From assembly GCA_001910725.1 (NCBI GenBank), contig MJGA01000001.1, positions 1,364,001-1,428,000 on the forward strand: a DNA stretch of 64,000 nucleotides. Reading direction: 5' to 3'. The stretch is from Phanerodontia chrysosporium (taxonomy: Eukaryota > Basidiomycota > Agaricomycetes > Polyporales > Phanerochaetaceae). Below are positions 23,589 to 36,308 of the stretch, piece by piece. How positions within the stretch are numbered: the first letter of the stretch is position 1; every line of letters begins with the position of its first letter. The notes below the pieces were generated by a model. That model had not been told where the DNA came from and ran no database searches. It saw only the letters and a list, made by a program, of their open reading frames with translations. The translations under genes were made by a program, and so were the position numbers.

Positions 23589-23896
23589 ATGCACACGTGC
23601 TCGTGCCATGCAATGACCCAATACCTTATTTTCACCCCACTCCGCTTCTGCTCGGCTTCGTTTTACCACCGTCGTTATGTTCCTGCTGGCGGCTTTCGCT
23701 CGGTATATGCGAACTGGTGTCGTTATCATGTTCACCTTTTTAATGACGTCCGCTCACTTTTTGCACTGCGGCTGGTGCCGCACATCGTGTCAACTGTAGT
23801 GGTCGACTTTCATGAGGGACTTTGTTTTCTATACTCGCAAACTGGAATGGCAATTGTAATGACCTACGGATTCATACCGTTATGTAAGCGCGCATC
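23589..23896. other. intergenic region
   Basis: 3' flank of the RRM gene and promoter of the G-patch gene. An ORF at 23589-24008 starts here but runs out of frame into the next gene and is not supported. Confidence 0.4.
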
Positions 23897-25119
23897 ATGT
23901 CTGAAGACGAAGACGACTATCTCTCTGACAAGTTCCTCGTCGAGTCGACTGCCTCTACCTCTTCATCTTCAGGAAAGACCTACACAGAGCGTCGTAAAGA
24001 GGCTTTGAGGCTTTCTGCGATCAAGAATGAGCAGAACCGCAAGAAGAGTCGGCGCCAGCTCGAGCAGGAAGCTCTGGAGGAAGGGTTGAACAAGAGTCTC
24101 TTTGAACGAGCCAAGGATGAAGGCGGGGGCTCAAATAAAGCCCTGGCTATGATGATGAAGATGGGCTTCAAGCCCGGCGAGTCTCTTGGACGGGTAGAAG
24201 ATGTAGTGCCGGAGAAGAGTCGCTCTCCGTCCGAGGACCCTGCCACTGCGCAGGAGGATGTGAAGGATAGGGAGGACACGCCTGGCCGTTCTGGACACAG
24301 GGTCAGCCCACTCCCTATCAATGAATGGGCAGGTGAGTGCTAACTTGCCCAATATACATGCCACGCTCATGTCTCAATAGGCAAGAAGGGCATCGGGTTG
24401 GGAAAGCGTGCTGCTTCGCCCAGCGCGCCCGAACGCCTCGCGAAGATGGCCAAGATGGCTGAAGAGTCCAAACACGTAGACTTCCGCGACCGTGCTCGCA
24501 TGGAGTACGCGGAGCGTCGGGCTGAGAAACAACTGGGACCCGCACAGCGTACATGCGCGAACCTAGACGAGAAGGCAGGCCGAGAGGTGCGTCGCAGCCA
24601 CGACCGTAGCTGGCAGACGTGTTGCTCACCACCCACCCGAAACAGTTCAACGTGCTCTGGCTTAATCCGATGAATCCCGATACCTTCCCGGAGGGCCTCC
24701 TGGACGACCTGGACGACCCGGAGCTAATCACATCGCTGCGACATTTGCGACCCGATCACAGCCTAGAGGGGCGACTGCGGGCTCGCATGCAAGCGGATGC
24801 GCTACAGCCGGTTGCGAGCCTCGAAGATGATGACGAGACGACCTCACCCGCCGAGGTCGAAAAACCAAGGAAGACACCATACTCCGAGGACGACATCAAA
24901 GAGGCCGTCCAGTTTTTGCGCCTCTCGGTATGTCTTATCGTGCCCGAGTGCAATGTGCCGTGGCTAATTGTAGACATGCAGGCGAAGGACAGGCTGGAAC
25001 TCGTGCTTGACTACCTGCGCCGCAGGTACGCGTACTGCTTCTGGTGTGGAACGCAGTACAATGATGAGGAAGACATGGAAACGAACTGTCCGGGGCCGGA
25101 CGAGGAGTCGCACGATTGA
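23897..25119 (+). CDS. G-patch protein, GPATCH11 (CCDC75) homologue
   Basis: Predicted 353 residues from exons 23897-24332, 24381-24586, 24646-24927 and 24982-25119; phases close. Acidic start MSEDEDDYLSDKFL, coiled basic helix, then a split G-patch: MMMKMGFKPGESLGR and, after an acidic insert, GKKGIGLGKR. A long charged helix follows (FRDRARMEYAERRAEKQL). The C-terminus is the DUF4187 module: RLELVLDYLRRRYAYCFWCG, then TQYNDEEDMETNCPGP with a Cys pair and a later Cys that may bind zinc. G-patch proteins usually activate DEAH RNA helicases; GPATCH11 is linked to the spliceosome and kinetochore in animals. The role here is inferred. Confidence 0.92.
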
Positions 25120-25454
25120 CAGGGGCAAAGGTACTACACGGTTTTATTTTTATCTCGGGAGGTCTGTACAGAAGGAGTGTAGCAGGTTCTGCAGCGTTTG
25201 CGAGAAACGACAGTGTAGTTTCGACAAGAATGCAGCTGGGAGAACGGGTGTCCGAGGTAAATGAATGACAAGAGTGTCCGTGCAAGAAGGTCGATGTGCA
25301 ATGAGAGAGCAATGAGAGAGTGTAGTCAGTGCAAGCCGGGTCCAAAAAGTGAATGTACGGTCCACACAGGATCTGAACGCAGAACTTTGAGCGAAAACGC
25401 TTCCGGAGAAGAGCGAAGAAAGCGTTTCACTGGGGCCAGGACTACTTAAATAGA
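25120..25454. other. convergent 3' flanks
   Basis: Space between the G-patch gene (+) and the Ser/Pro-rich gene (-). No element is recognised. Confidence 0.35.
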
Positions 25455-26485
25455 CTATAAGATACAATGCTCATAGGATACAAATATTTGGACAGCGTGA
25501 ATGTCACGATGGTGTGGGGAACGCGGGAGGTTAGGATATGTGGTTGCGTTGACTTGCTGCTTCGGCGAGTTCTTGCAGAGCGCCTGAGAGGAGACCCGCT
25601 GAACTCCCGTGGAACGCCGCTGCCGAGGTCGCCGAACAGAAGGTGGACGCGAAGGCGCGTCAGAGAGGGCGTCCTCGTCTGTGTCGGATGCCGGTGATGT
25701 GTTTGACGCGGATGCAGGGGCGGGGAAACAGAACTGCGGCAGGGTCGGGATGGAGACGGGCACTGATGGCGCGGTCGCGCGCCGTTTGCGCGTGGGGAAC
25801 GTGGGGGAGATGGGGGAGGACTGCGGACTCCGCAAGCGGACGAACGTCGAGATCGGCGTGTTTGCAATGAGGTCCGCGTCGAGCGTGAGCTTCTTCTCGA
25901 CGCGACTGCTCAGCGTGCTCTTCGACGTGCGGTGCACGAGGCCGCGGAGAGGCGACGTCGAGCGGGGGGACGATGACAACGCCTGCGACGCGACGCACCG
26001 CTAACGTGAGCAACGCTGCGGACACGCTGAACATGACGAACGACATACCCTTGGCGGTTGATTCTGGAGATTATCCGGACTTGCGTTGGGCAAGCTGCTC
26101 CGCCGGATGTGCGACTGCACGCAGACACCGGACTTAGTGCGTGGTAACAGATGAATGAACCGAAAATTGCTGTGCTTACAATAGCAGGCATGTAAGGAGA
26201 GTAGCGGACACGGTGCCGCTTCTTGTCCAATTCTACGTCCCGGGGGACGGTTTGATTGGAGCTTGACGAGACGACAATATATGGAGGCCCGTCCATGTCA
26301 TAGTCGCCGTCGCTGTTTGGCTCTACTGAGCTGCCACTGGACTGGGAAAGCGTGGAAATGGTTGATGAGTGCGAAGATGAGCGGGAATGCGTGAGGTGCG
26401 AGGGGCGGCCCTCCTTTCCGTCTTGCGGGGAGTTCTCGAGGCCGAGGGAGGCCATGAGCTCGACGAAGGATGGCAGGGTGGTCAT
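25455..26485 (-). CDS. Ser/Pro-rich protein of unknown function
   Basis: Predicted 305 residues from exons 26485-26180, 26114-26049 and 26000-25455, all introns in phase 0. The start MTTLPSFVELMASLGL looks like a conserved N-terminal helix. The rest is disordered and Ser/Pro/Arg-rich with many SP and TP sites (SSSPRSTSPLRG, RLRSPQSSPISPTFP), suggesting a phosphorylated regulator. The C-terminus is uncertain: near 25580 the neighbouring frame gives ALQELAEAASQRNHIS and a stop at 25531, which looks more natural than the in-frame tail. A single missing base would join them. I do not recognise the family. Confidence 0.6.
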
Positions 26486-27262
26486 GGTGGCGGACGGAAG
26501 AGCCAGGAGCGCAGAGTTCGGGGCCGTGGCACGAGCCCTATTATAATTGAAGGAGGGCAGTACCTTGGCGACCGTACCGGGAGAAAAGCGCGGTTGCCAT
26601 GGGCTAGGTAGGGGGGCCTGCGTATTGTGCGTGTGTTGACGTTGATCCCGACGCCTTGTGTAAGACAATACTGGTGACAATCAGAATTCAATATCATGCG
26701 AACGCCTGGTCCCAAACACGCCGACGTTTATCAATTTCCAGGGCCATAACATGAGAGTCGACAAGGAGATGTGCGTGCAGGCCTCGCTCGTACAGCAACC
26801 GCTCAATCATGCATCACGGCTACGGCGCTCGCCGCCAAGGAAAGCGACCTACCGCCAGTGCACCGTCCGTAGCCAGGCCGATGTCCCGCTCCGTCTTGTT
26901 TCGAGTGTCGCCAGGGTGCAAAACACGGTCCAGCAGATGGTAGCTTGTCGACCGCCGTGTCCGACCGTCGCTTGCCGCCGCACAACCTCAGTTCCTTCCG
27001 ACGTCAGCCAACGCTGATCGTGCGTCGTGAGGGGGAGGTTCACTAATGCAAATGCGCCCAAAGTGTGGAGTACGATGCGTTCTCCGACACGGAGAACTAC
27101 TAGAAGCCCGCGGGGTGGATACGCGAGGGCGTCGTGGCGTAGCTGGCAATTTACCGCTGATGGCAGTACACTTTAACATATCTAGCATTCGGACAGCTGC
27201 GGAGCCAGTACCAGGAGCCATAGCGATACATTACCATGCAATAGGTATTCCCCACCGTACCG
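26486..27262. other. intergenic region
   Basis: Upstream of the Ser/Pro-rich gene and 3' flank of the second DUF6593 gene. Only short unsupported ORFs. Confidence 0.4.
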
Positions 27263-28039
27263 TCACCACTGTCCGATGGAGATGTAATATAGGTTGAGGT
27301 ATAGCGAAAGAACCACCTGCTCTCGTAGTCGGTCCGACATGGTGTCGGCCCACATCGTCTTCTCTGCATCTTTCCACTCAGCGACGATGCAATCGCTGCG
27401 GAGCCCTCCATCAGTGAAACACTATGGTGATCGAGTTTGAGCACCGAGTAGCCCACATGGAATGAGGCACGTACTCTTAGATCTGTGCCATTGGGCATGA
27501 TCTTCCACTTGTATGTCTGCCCGTCGACTACGAATCGTCGTGACCTGCGATTGGGCACTTAGTCAGGCGCGAGTGAATAGATACCAGGTAGTTACCTGCT
27601 TGACTCCTTCTTGGGCGTCCTCAGCTGCTTGATTGGTACCTGCGCAGAAGTGGCTCAACTCCCGCACCGCAGCGATGTGAAGTGTACAAACGCTGCTGTT
27701 GGTCTCCAACGTAGTGATCGTGCCAGTAGCATCACCACTTCCCCAGTTAATTTCTGCGATCGGTAGTAGCTGCGCTCGATCGTGATTCCATTTCTTAAAT
27801 CTCACGACATTTGACGGTGCCGAGTTGGGGACGAACTCGAACTAGCGAAGCATAAGACATCAATCTCTGAGAAGTGCGGGGTAAGCATCAACGTACGGCG
27901 AGATATTTCGGAAAGTCCTCTTTTTGTATTCCCGCTATCACACGCTTCACGTGTACCGACCGTCTATCCCTGACAGCAGGCTGCCATGCGTAATCAAAGT
28001 ATAGCTTCACCGCTTTGGACCGTCCGAAGAGTTCAGCAT
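27263..28039 (-). CDS. DUF6593-like protein, second copy; one apparent frameshift
   Basis: About 188 residues from exons 28039-27897, 27841-27692, 27639-27596, 27544-27475 and 27421-27263. Core strands fit DUF6593: LLPIAEINW, then SRSRRFVVDGQTYKWK, followed by IVAEWKDAEK and a long C-terminal helix MWADTMSDRLREQVVLSLYL. Joining the ATG at 28039 to the rest of exon 1 needs one extra base in the CC at 28010-28011, giving GPKRVKLYFDYAWQP; without it the ATG frame stops early. All later junctions close, including a GTTTGT donor at 27691. It is far diverged from the copy at 15718-16538. It could be a pseudogene, but the same type of lesion recurs in neighbouring genes. Confidence 0.62.
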
Positions 28040-28081
28040 GGTGGGGAGTCAAGCAGTGTAGTATATGAACTCACCACAAGC

Positions 28082-28088
28082 TTATATA
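28082..28088 (-). promoter_or_regulatory. TATA box of the second DUF6593 gene
   Basis: On the minus strand the sequence reads TATATAA, about 45-50 bases before the inferred ATG at 28039. This supports the chosen start. Confidence 0.5.
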
Positions 28089-29237
28089 GAGTGTAGCAGC
28101 TCGCAGACAATACAGTGATGAAACGCAGCGAACGCCACGAGAATCAAGAAGAGCCGATGATACGTGATCTATGGGCCAGGCCCTTGATTGTTCGCCAGCC
28201 TTCGCATTCGCGTTATGTCAATAGTGGATATCGTATATCGCATCCGAGATGGGAGAATCGCACAAGTTACGAGGTCCGGCTTCTATTCTTGGTCGAGGTT
28301 AGCAAGGCGGGCCAAGCACTCCAGGTTAGAACGTCACCGTAACTCATGTCGGTGAACGTGACCGCTCTTCACACACAGTGCTTTGATGCTGGCCCTTCCA
28401 ACAAGATCGAAGGTCGTCACGAGATGCGCTGTGTCCCTGTAAGGCGTTCACAGACGCACCGTAGGCGTCCCGCGCAATTGGTAGACCGGCAGAGAGCATC
28501 CGAAGGCGTGTTTACGGCGTCGGCACCTATAAAACGCTTGCACAAAGCACGCTGGAGGCTGTTGGAAGACTGCGAGCATCCCTTGTCGAGGGCTGTTGAT
28601 CGCCGAGCATCGGGCAGATAAGAGTGTATGCCATCGGATTGAGCCCCTCCGAAGCCCGAGCGTGCAAACACAGAGGGGTTGATCTACTGTTCTGGGTTGG
28701 ATCTCGGACATCGAGCTAATCGCGGCGAGCGTAAAGCACTCACCACTAGAATGCAGGACCCTATCCGACATTTGGACTACACAGCACGAAGCTATGATCT
28801 GCGGGAACAACAGGTTCCATTCTACAGATGATGAGCGCAGTCATCGCAGAGACCGACCCTGTGTGCTGTGTCTCGGGGGTCCTAGTGTAACACAGAGGCT
28901 GACAAACGCCACAATGCGTCCGCCACGGGACGCCTGTAGTCCTGTCACAATCAGGATATCAGTCAGGCGCGCAGCTGTACTTGGCTTGTGTGATGCACAT
29001 ACCTTTCTAGAGTTTGGCTTGAGAGGTGGCAAGTCGCGAGTGTCCCACACGGGACCGTGTCCACAAACTCTTTACTTTTGTGAGAGAAGTTACCGATAGC
29101 AGGTAACACGCTGGACAATTCGACACTGCACCCATTTACATCCTACAAGTGCGACCAGTGCATCCTCTGTTGGCGAGTCTGCATAGGATTCTTTCTGCTG
29201 CTGGGTGGGCTGCGGAGGCAGCTCCGGCGTCGGATCA
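28089..29237. other. gene-free interval
   Basis: About 1.1 kb before the bZIP gene. ORFs of 60-120 codons occur on both strands without recognisable motifs or splice-consistent extension. Confidence 0.4.
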
Positions 29238-31195
29238 ATGCCCGGCGATGAAAATGTGCCGATGCCGGGGAGCGACGTTGCTCATTACTCAGCAGATTTC
29301 TCTCAGCTTCATCCCGCCTCTCACCTCCATCCGCTGGATTACCCGTGTATTCACCTGCCTGTCTAATCCTTGCCTCCCATTTACCGTGAGCGGGTGCCTG
29401 TAATGCCAGCCCAAGCACGAGACCGTAGTGTTTCCGGTGAGCTCGACGTGAGTAAGCACCCCTTACGTGGTCGCCATTCGATAACCTTACTTCCCTCGCG
29501 TACGGTCCATCCCTCCTCAGGACTCGGAGCTCGAGTCCAACCACGAGAATGGCGGTGACAACAATGGCTCGTCCGCGGGGAGGCCGGGCAGGAAGAAGAA
29601 TCCAAAGTACGCGCACACCAACCTCCTACACGCGGTCGTGATCATGCTTACGACCCGCTGATCCAGCTCGCAAGCAGCAAGACGTGATCAGAATCGTATC
29701 GCACAACGTGAATTCCGTCTGCGCAAGCAACAGCGAGTACGTTCATCGTTCTCGATACCGTCACTTCCACCCATGCTCGTTCTAGATTCGTGATCTCGAG
29801 GCCAGCGTCGAGATCCTGTCAGGGGGGAAGGATGAGGCCCTCAACCAGCTCAGGAAGATCATGAAAGGTATGCATGCAAACGGCGTTCTATATAATCGCT
29901 ACTAACAAGGCGGCTGCAAGACCTTATGCAGGAAAACCAAGTCCTCCGGCAGCTGCTGCGCAGCCTAAGCAATTTCATCGGCGATGGTGCTGGCGGTCTC
30001 CTTCCCAAACTGGGCTGGGATATGAACGACTTCAACAACTTTGTGAACCGCTCCGAGACCGACACGGCCTGGGAGAGCTACCAGCGACACAAACGCGAAG
30101 AACAGCAGAATGCGACTGCGGGGGCATCCGGCTCCCAGAAGCGACCAGCTGAAGAGGACGTCAGCGCTCGTGCCAAACGCCCTCGCGGGCCCGGCGAGTC
30201 TTCTGCGGACGGTGACCGCGACTACTCACTGCTTGTACCTGTCAATTCCGCCGTTCCACCTATTCCTGCCAATGGCTTATACCCTCCGCCACCGGCCCGC
30301 TCGTCACACGAGGCGAACATGTTCAACGACCTCATGCGCGGACCGAGCGGTTCCCCCATGTTCGTGCCGCCCACGTCGCCACCGAGCACTCAGTTCCCGA
30401 ATGCTTCGGGGTCGTCTTCCGTGAGTGGCACTGGGTACCCACAGGCGCCATATTCGCTGCCGTCGATGAATGTGAACGTGGACCCCGCCCTGCCTGGCAT
30501 GTCGCTCGTTACGAACCCTGCTACCATGCCTGCCCAGCGGGCACCTGCGGCTCCGGCCCCCGCGCCAAAGTCCTCACACGCGTCTGCTGCTAGCCCGACG
30601 GACGACGACCAAGACCCGAAGAGACACGAAGCGTACAAGCTCATTCAGTACCATCTCGACAACTATAAGCGGAACAGCGCATACTGTCTGCCGTCGTCGC
30701 TTAGGCCGACCCTCGTACAGCGGACTGTCCCACATGGTACGTGCAATACCCTGGCGAGCCCAATCAGAAGCTCATCATTACCGTAGAGAGCGTCATCGAC
30801 AGTATCCTGCACCCAGAGCTCCGTGATCGTATGATTCTGCTGCGAGGTGAGTACACGAACCACGCACGTTAACGACGGTCATTGATGCACCCGTTCGAAT
30901 TCTCAGGCCGCTTCGACCTAGTGGACTGCTTGCATGACTACAGGAATGCGATTACCATTCATGGTGACGATGTCCTCGCGCACAGCAACTGGGAGATCAG
31001 CGAGTCTTGGCTGCAACGATACAAGTCAGTACTGAAGTTCTGATACCAGGCCATCTCGCTGACATGTCCTTGTTCTGTAGGTTCTTGGTAGACCCAGCAA
31101 CGCTCACGGTCGTCAACAGATGGCGCCGCGAGCGCGGGGAGCCAGAGCTGCTCGTCTCAGATTATGTTACCACGGAAGGAAACAGTGGTGTATGA
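29238..31195 (+). CDS. Yap-type bZIP transcription factor with DUF3425 domain
   Basis: Predicted 490 residues from nine exons: 29238-29344, 29429-29447, 29521-29606, 29667-29736, 29786-29867, 29921-30736, 30787-30846, 30907-31024, 31081-31195; phases close. After an acidic N-terminus comes SSAGRPGRKKNPN, then the basic region SQAARRDQNRIAQREFRLRK; the NRxAQRxFRxRK pattern is that of fungal AP-1/Yap factors. A leucine-zipper-like helix follows (IRDLEASVEIL, LNQLRKIM, LMQENQVLRQLL). The middle is Pro/Ser-rich with a bipartite-like signal (KRPRGPGESS). The C-terminal DUF3425 part contains HPELRDRMILLRGRFDLVDC and LVDPATLTVVNRWR. Such proteins bind DNA as dimers; targets are unknown. The 19-base exon 2 is required for phase. 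Confidence 0.88.
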
Positions 31196-31823
31196 ATTCG
31201 CGTCAAGGACGGTTACGTTTAGAATTGGCCGTATATTACTCCCGATGTCTTGTATTTCTCTCTCCTGTCTGTGTTACGATCTGCAGGTCTTGGTCGCGCT
31301 AATAATTTTGTTGTCTGAAGTACGGTAATGCTATTGTCGTTGTCTCCAAACTTCGTGTGGGTCAGTCTCTCGCATCGCGCACCACGCTCTTGAACTGCGC
31401 GTCTCAGAGGGTGACCCGACCACACATAGACATGCTCCCATGAACGTGCGCGGTGTTATGGCATATCCTACATGTTCCCATGTAACTCGCATCCCTGACA
31501 GGGTGGTAGTTGACTCTAGAATGCGTGAAGCCGCGAATATATTTTGTACTGTATGGCCCGGCTGTTGCCAGAATGAACCCCGAAAGTCAAGAGCACGGTC
31601 AAGATCACTTGATGCGACTGCAGACTATGTACCATCCCAGTCAGGCGGTTGAACTGGCCGAAGCCCACAGGAGCGTCTTCTGGTGGGATGAATTCTATAG
31701 CCGGCCGGGAGGGCAGTGGTGGCATCCTGGATTGTTCAGGGTGTCGGCTCGTAGCTGATGACTGTACTAAAGCATCTTTAGGGAAGAAAAAGGCATAGGA
31801 GACGGGCAACGCACCATGGTCGT
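31196..31823. other. convergent 3' flanks
   Basis: Between the bZIP gene (+) and uS14m (-). No gene is supported. Confidence 0.4.
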
Positions 31824-32191
31824 CTACCACGAAGCCTTCTTGACACCGGGAATTTCTCCCGCCTTCGCCTTCAGACGCAATTGGTACTACAAAACACCCG
31901 TCAATCTCTTCCCAGCGTAGCCAATGCAGCAGCACTCACCCTGCAGAGGCCAAACTCGCTGATGATACCCCGCCCACGCCCGGTCTCCGTGCAGCGGTTC
32001 TTCACGCTCGTCGGGCGGGTGTAGCGGTCAAAGGTGTTGAGCTGCAGCTGGGCCTGGTAGCGGACCTGCGGCGGCAACGCCTGGTTACGGGCGACGTAGA
32101 GGTACGCGCGGCGGGCAATCTCGTTGGCAGCGAAGCCCGTGCGCGCCTTCACATCGCGCATGACGCGGATGTTGGGGTACGGCTTGACCAT
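31824..32191 (-). CDS. mitochondrial small-subunit ribosomal protein uS14m (Mrp2-like)
   Basis: Predicted 104 residues from exons 32191-31940 and 31886-31824; the intron is in phase 0. The sequence runs from NIRVMRDVKARTGFAANE through the RRAYLYVARNQALPP helix and YTRPTSVKNRCTETGRGRGI to a short last exon ending VKKASW. KNRC and GRGRG are the conserved S14 rRNA-binding part, and the ASW ending is typical of bacterial and mitochondrial S14. No zinc-binding Cys quartet is present, as usual for the long mitochondrial form. Confidence 0.93.
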
Positions 32192-35100
32192 CGTGGGCGG
32201 AAGGACGGAAAGTGCTGGGCGTCTGTTCTAGAGCGCCACGAAGCGGAGGGCGGAAGCGCGCGTGCGCACGTGGTGCCGCATTTGGAAAGTGTTTAACTTG
32301 GGCTGCCACGAGTGCTATCTGGCAGGTGGAGGATCGGGCCTATCTAGGGGAGGTGTGCCCCAGAAGGGCACCGGAAGTGTAAAAAGCCTCCAGAAATGCT
32401 GGAATCAAGAAATCCATTGAGTATGTCATAGATATCTACAATCGCAGGTTGGCAAAAATGTAAGATTTCCAAGAGAGTGAGAAATCGTCAAATCGATTCG
32501 CTGCCTTTGCTACTTCCAATACAGGGCGGCCGCAATAGTACGCATGTCAGACGCCATATGTCTCTTAATCTTGCCGTTGACGCTGTCCAAAGAAAATTAC
32601 ACCTGTGCAAATGCCTCCTACAAATCCTCTAGTGAACCATCACTGGCAGGGCCCTATTTCCCGCTCGATCGGTAACAGACACGATCGCGAGTTACCAATC
32701 ATACCAGCATGGAGGAACACACATGTTACCAGGCGAAAGACAGCCGGTCTAGGCGCACACGCACCCTCGGTCGTTCATACCCGCCGCCGCGAAACCCCCC
32801 GGCAAGAATGCACTCGGTGAACCGAACGAGGGTTGCACCCGAAGCATCGGCCCCGGGGCCACACCGATTCCAACTGCACGACGCGACGCGCCCGCGGAGG
32901 TAGCACAAATGCGCAAAATCGGACGTGCAGACAGCGCTGGAAGGCACCCGCACCGCCACCCGGAGCGAGCGCGACCTCAGGGTCCGCGCGTGCGCGAACG
33001 CGGATCGGCGAGCCTACTTGACGGCGATTCCGCAGGACGTGTCAGGGCCTGGCGGCTCTCGGCAAGGTCCGCACGGAAGCACGAGCAGTGCTGACAAGGG
33101 TCTCCCCCGGTGGCGTTCGCGGGCTGCAGAGGCGCGCGTTCCCGCGCGAGCTGCGAACTGCGTGTGGCGGCGCGGACGGCGGCGGGACCGTTGCGTTGTG
33201 TGGACAGAAAATTGTAGTGCAAGAATGTACGGAGAGATAGAGAGGGGAGGGCCGGTGGTAGAGCGTCCGAAATGAGCATTCGTCGGGCCTCCACCATGAG
33301 GAGTTCTCCCGCGACTGGGTGGTCGGTACCAAGCTAAGCGACATTCATCGCCGGGTTTCGCACCGTCGCGGATGAATGAACGCCCGTGAGAGGAGATAAC
33401 ATGCTGTTGCTGTCGATATGAAGCTGTCATCAGTAGCCGGCATCGCAAACCCAGCCCTGACCTTCCCAGACTTCGTCATTGAGGTCGTCACTTGCCGATC
33501 TTCCTTCCGGTCTGTGTCAGCAGCTTGTGGTTGGGCGATATGATAGAAGCGCATTCAGCTGACGCGGAATGATGTCTCGCTCGTTCAAGGTAGGGGAAAG
33601 GAGGACAATCGAGTGGGTGCCACATCGCGATTCGCGAAAAGCGGAGGGGAGGCCGCCGAGTTCTTGGCGAGAAGTAGATGTAGTGAGGATCCTGGCTTAA
33701 CAGTTTGATAACATTATGGCCAAATCAACTGCACCTGTGCACAGTTCGATTGTATTGACATAGCGAGGTGAAAGTACGTTGGTTGGAATGTAGTTTTCGA
33801 TGTGATCTGCGGATTCGACCCTATCAAGACGGTAGTCGCCAAGGGAATCTTACGCGGATGCGGCGGAAAACGTGAGGAAACATTAGCCCTCACAAACTAT
33901 GACTATTGGGATTATTCCTGTAACATGACAGAGCAAGTCCAAATCCGTCATTTGACTCCCGTGACAAAAATGACAGGGTGATGCTTACCTCTTCCTAGCA
34001 ACCCCTCCGAGCCCAGTCGGAGGCATGGATGCAAGCACTGCAGCATTTCACATAATCTAACAACAGAACTAGGGAAACGAACCGCATGCGAGCATTGAAA
34101 CAAGGCAAGTTAGTGTTACCGCCGAGGTAGTACCCTTGCGGGGCCCTCGTGCGAGCCATCTCGGGAAGGCCAGTCCAGGGGCGCTGCTGAAACGTCCTAC
34201 GGACGGAGGCGACTAGTCGACGACTCATCAACGTTTCCCACCGTATCGACGGGCACATTGCACGCTGACAGCGACAGAGAAGGGACCGTGGCAACAGATC
34301 GACCGTCGCACCCGCCCGCGCGGAAGAAGCAGGCGCACTGAACCTTCAGAGCCGGTTTCGGGCCTGCCCCGCGCGGTCGCGTCGGCGGCTGGCCGCGGCG
34401 GGCTCGCTCACGCGGAGTCTGTTCTGCGTAACGCAAGGGAGCGCGTTCGAGGCCACGGCGGGTTAGGGGGCCATTAATTGCGCGTTAGCTGCCGGTACCG
34501 GCTGGGGCCCGCCCGCCTGACCTGGGTCTGTAGCCAAGGGCCAATCGCAGCGAGGGCTAACCTCCGATGGAGCGGAGGAATCCAGGAATGGATCGCAGCT
34601 GCTGGGCGAGCGTGGCGTGCTGCCGCGGGCGACTGTTGCGGCCTGGTTCTGGCGGGTGCCGCGGTCGCGAGGCGAGATCGTTGGCGTGATTTACGTGACC
34701 TCGTAGCCTTGAGCATGGTGCAGAGAATCGAGTGGATTGTATGGCGGCGGGTGGTGGAGGCTCCTAAAGGGACCTGAGGGAAAATGACGAATCAGGAAAT
34801 TATCAGAAGGTCGTGACACGTACAGACTCCGACATGCCCTCCCTCGCGAGCTTTCACCACGGTCCCAGAGCCTATCGCCCCTTGATATTATTCGCTTGGG
34901 ACCAACGGACGAGGTTCCCAGTACATTAGACCGATTAGGAACAACTACGGCCGCCCAGCGACGCGGGAGTTTGAGCACGGCAGTACGCCACTGGGTTTGC
35001 ACCACGGGCTAGGACCGGATCGTACGCTAGAGACTTGGGACATCAGCCCATGACTCGTGACGGTCGGCGCGCCTGGGGTTGGGCAATGGTCGGCGGTTCG

Positions 35101-36308
35101 AGAAGTAGTTGTCAGCGCATTGGAGCCCTGGGATCATGGATCCTTCGAGGTCGCAGTTGATGGCTTGATGGATTGCTGTCGGCACAGAAAACTGGCAGGC
35201 GGGCAGCGCGGTGAAAGACGTCAACCGGGAGGCAGGAATGGACTCACCGCACGGTGCTGCGTCTTCTGAGACAGCCGACGGGCTCCTCAATGCTGCGCGG
35301 GCGCGCAGGACGGCGTGGCTCGCCCTGCCGCCGCGCCCGGAGTGCCTGGACATCTGCTCCGGCAAGCAAGGACTCGGTCGGCGCGCGGGGTGGTGACACC
35401 TGGGCCTCGCTAGCGGGCTGCACAGCACTTGGAAAAGAGCATTTCGCGCGGGTTGGCGCTCCGACTCCGTAGGCGCGGATCACGGGTGCCGACCACGCGA
35501 GGCGGAGCAGAGCGCGCCCCCGCCCGCCCGCGGTGGTGGCCAGGGTAGAAGCGAGAGCAGAGGCGGCTGCGTAGGAGGCTGGCAAGCGGAGAGACAGACC
35601 AGGGGTGGACGTACTGGGGACGAGAGCCACGAGGAAGGGGCTGATCAATAGAAAATGATATACCTCCGATGTGGTCGGAGGTTCCAGGGTGAACTCTGGA
35701 GAGAAGATAAACCTGCGCTGGGTCAGTTTCATGGATCGCACGCACCCTATGCTGGAACACTAGCGGCAGGTAGTTTGTCTGCCGTCAGCTCGCGGCGTCG
35801 AGGACATTGCTGCAGTGGGTGGTCGGACTGCCTGCGAGGAAAGAATTACCGCGGGAAGGGCGGCATGGGGTGATAGGCGGACGCGGTGCCTGTCCGTTTC
35901 ACGAAAATTGCGACATGCCTGGGACTGGGAGGCGGCGACTGGGGCGATCCTGCGAGGGCGGAACCGCGGTGAGCGGGCAAAGCGGAGCGTTTCCTTGTCA
36001 GGGTTGCCATTTCCGGTTGTGTGGACAAGTCACACACACGCACCTTCAATCCGCCCGGCGCCTAATGATATCTCTTAAACTCATGAGGCCTCCACCGACG
36101 CGGTCATCAGACTTTTCTGCCCAGCACCGTCTGCAGAACTTCGTCCATCTTCCGCCCGAACCAGGGCTTTCTGTCTTTCTTTCTTTCTGTCTTAACGTCT
36201 CTCTCCCCCGGGCGTCCGCGAGTCCCTGTGCTCGAGTAGACAGACTCGACCGTATAAAACTCCACAGCTCTCACTCGCTCGTCTCGCCACAGCTTCTGCC
36301 TGACCGAC
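32192..36308. other. 4.1-kb gene-poor region upstream of the MFS transporter
   Basis: No gene I can support. The stretches around 32820-33300 and 34150-35600 are visibly GC-rich, so chance ORFs of 60-190 codons appear on both strands; none carries a known motif. The right end (36160-36195) has a pyrimidine-rich TTTC-repeat tract typical of a fungal core promoter. Confidence 0.45.
36253..36259 (+). promoter_or_regulatory. TATA box of the MFS transporter gene
   Basis: TATAAAA, about 50 bases before the ATG at 36309 and just downstream of a pyrimidine-rich tract. Position and sequence are consensus. Confidence 0.65.
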
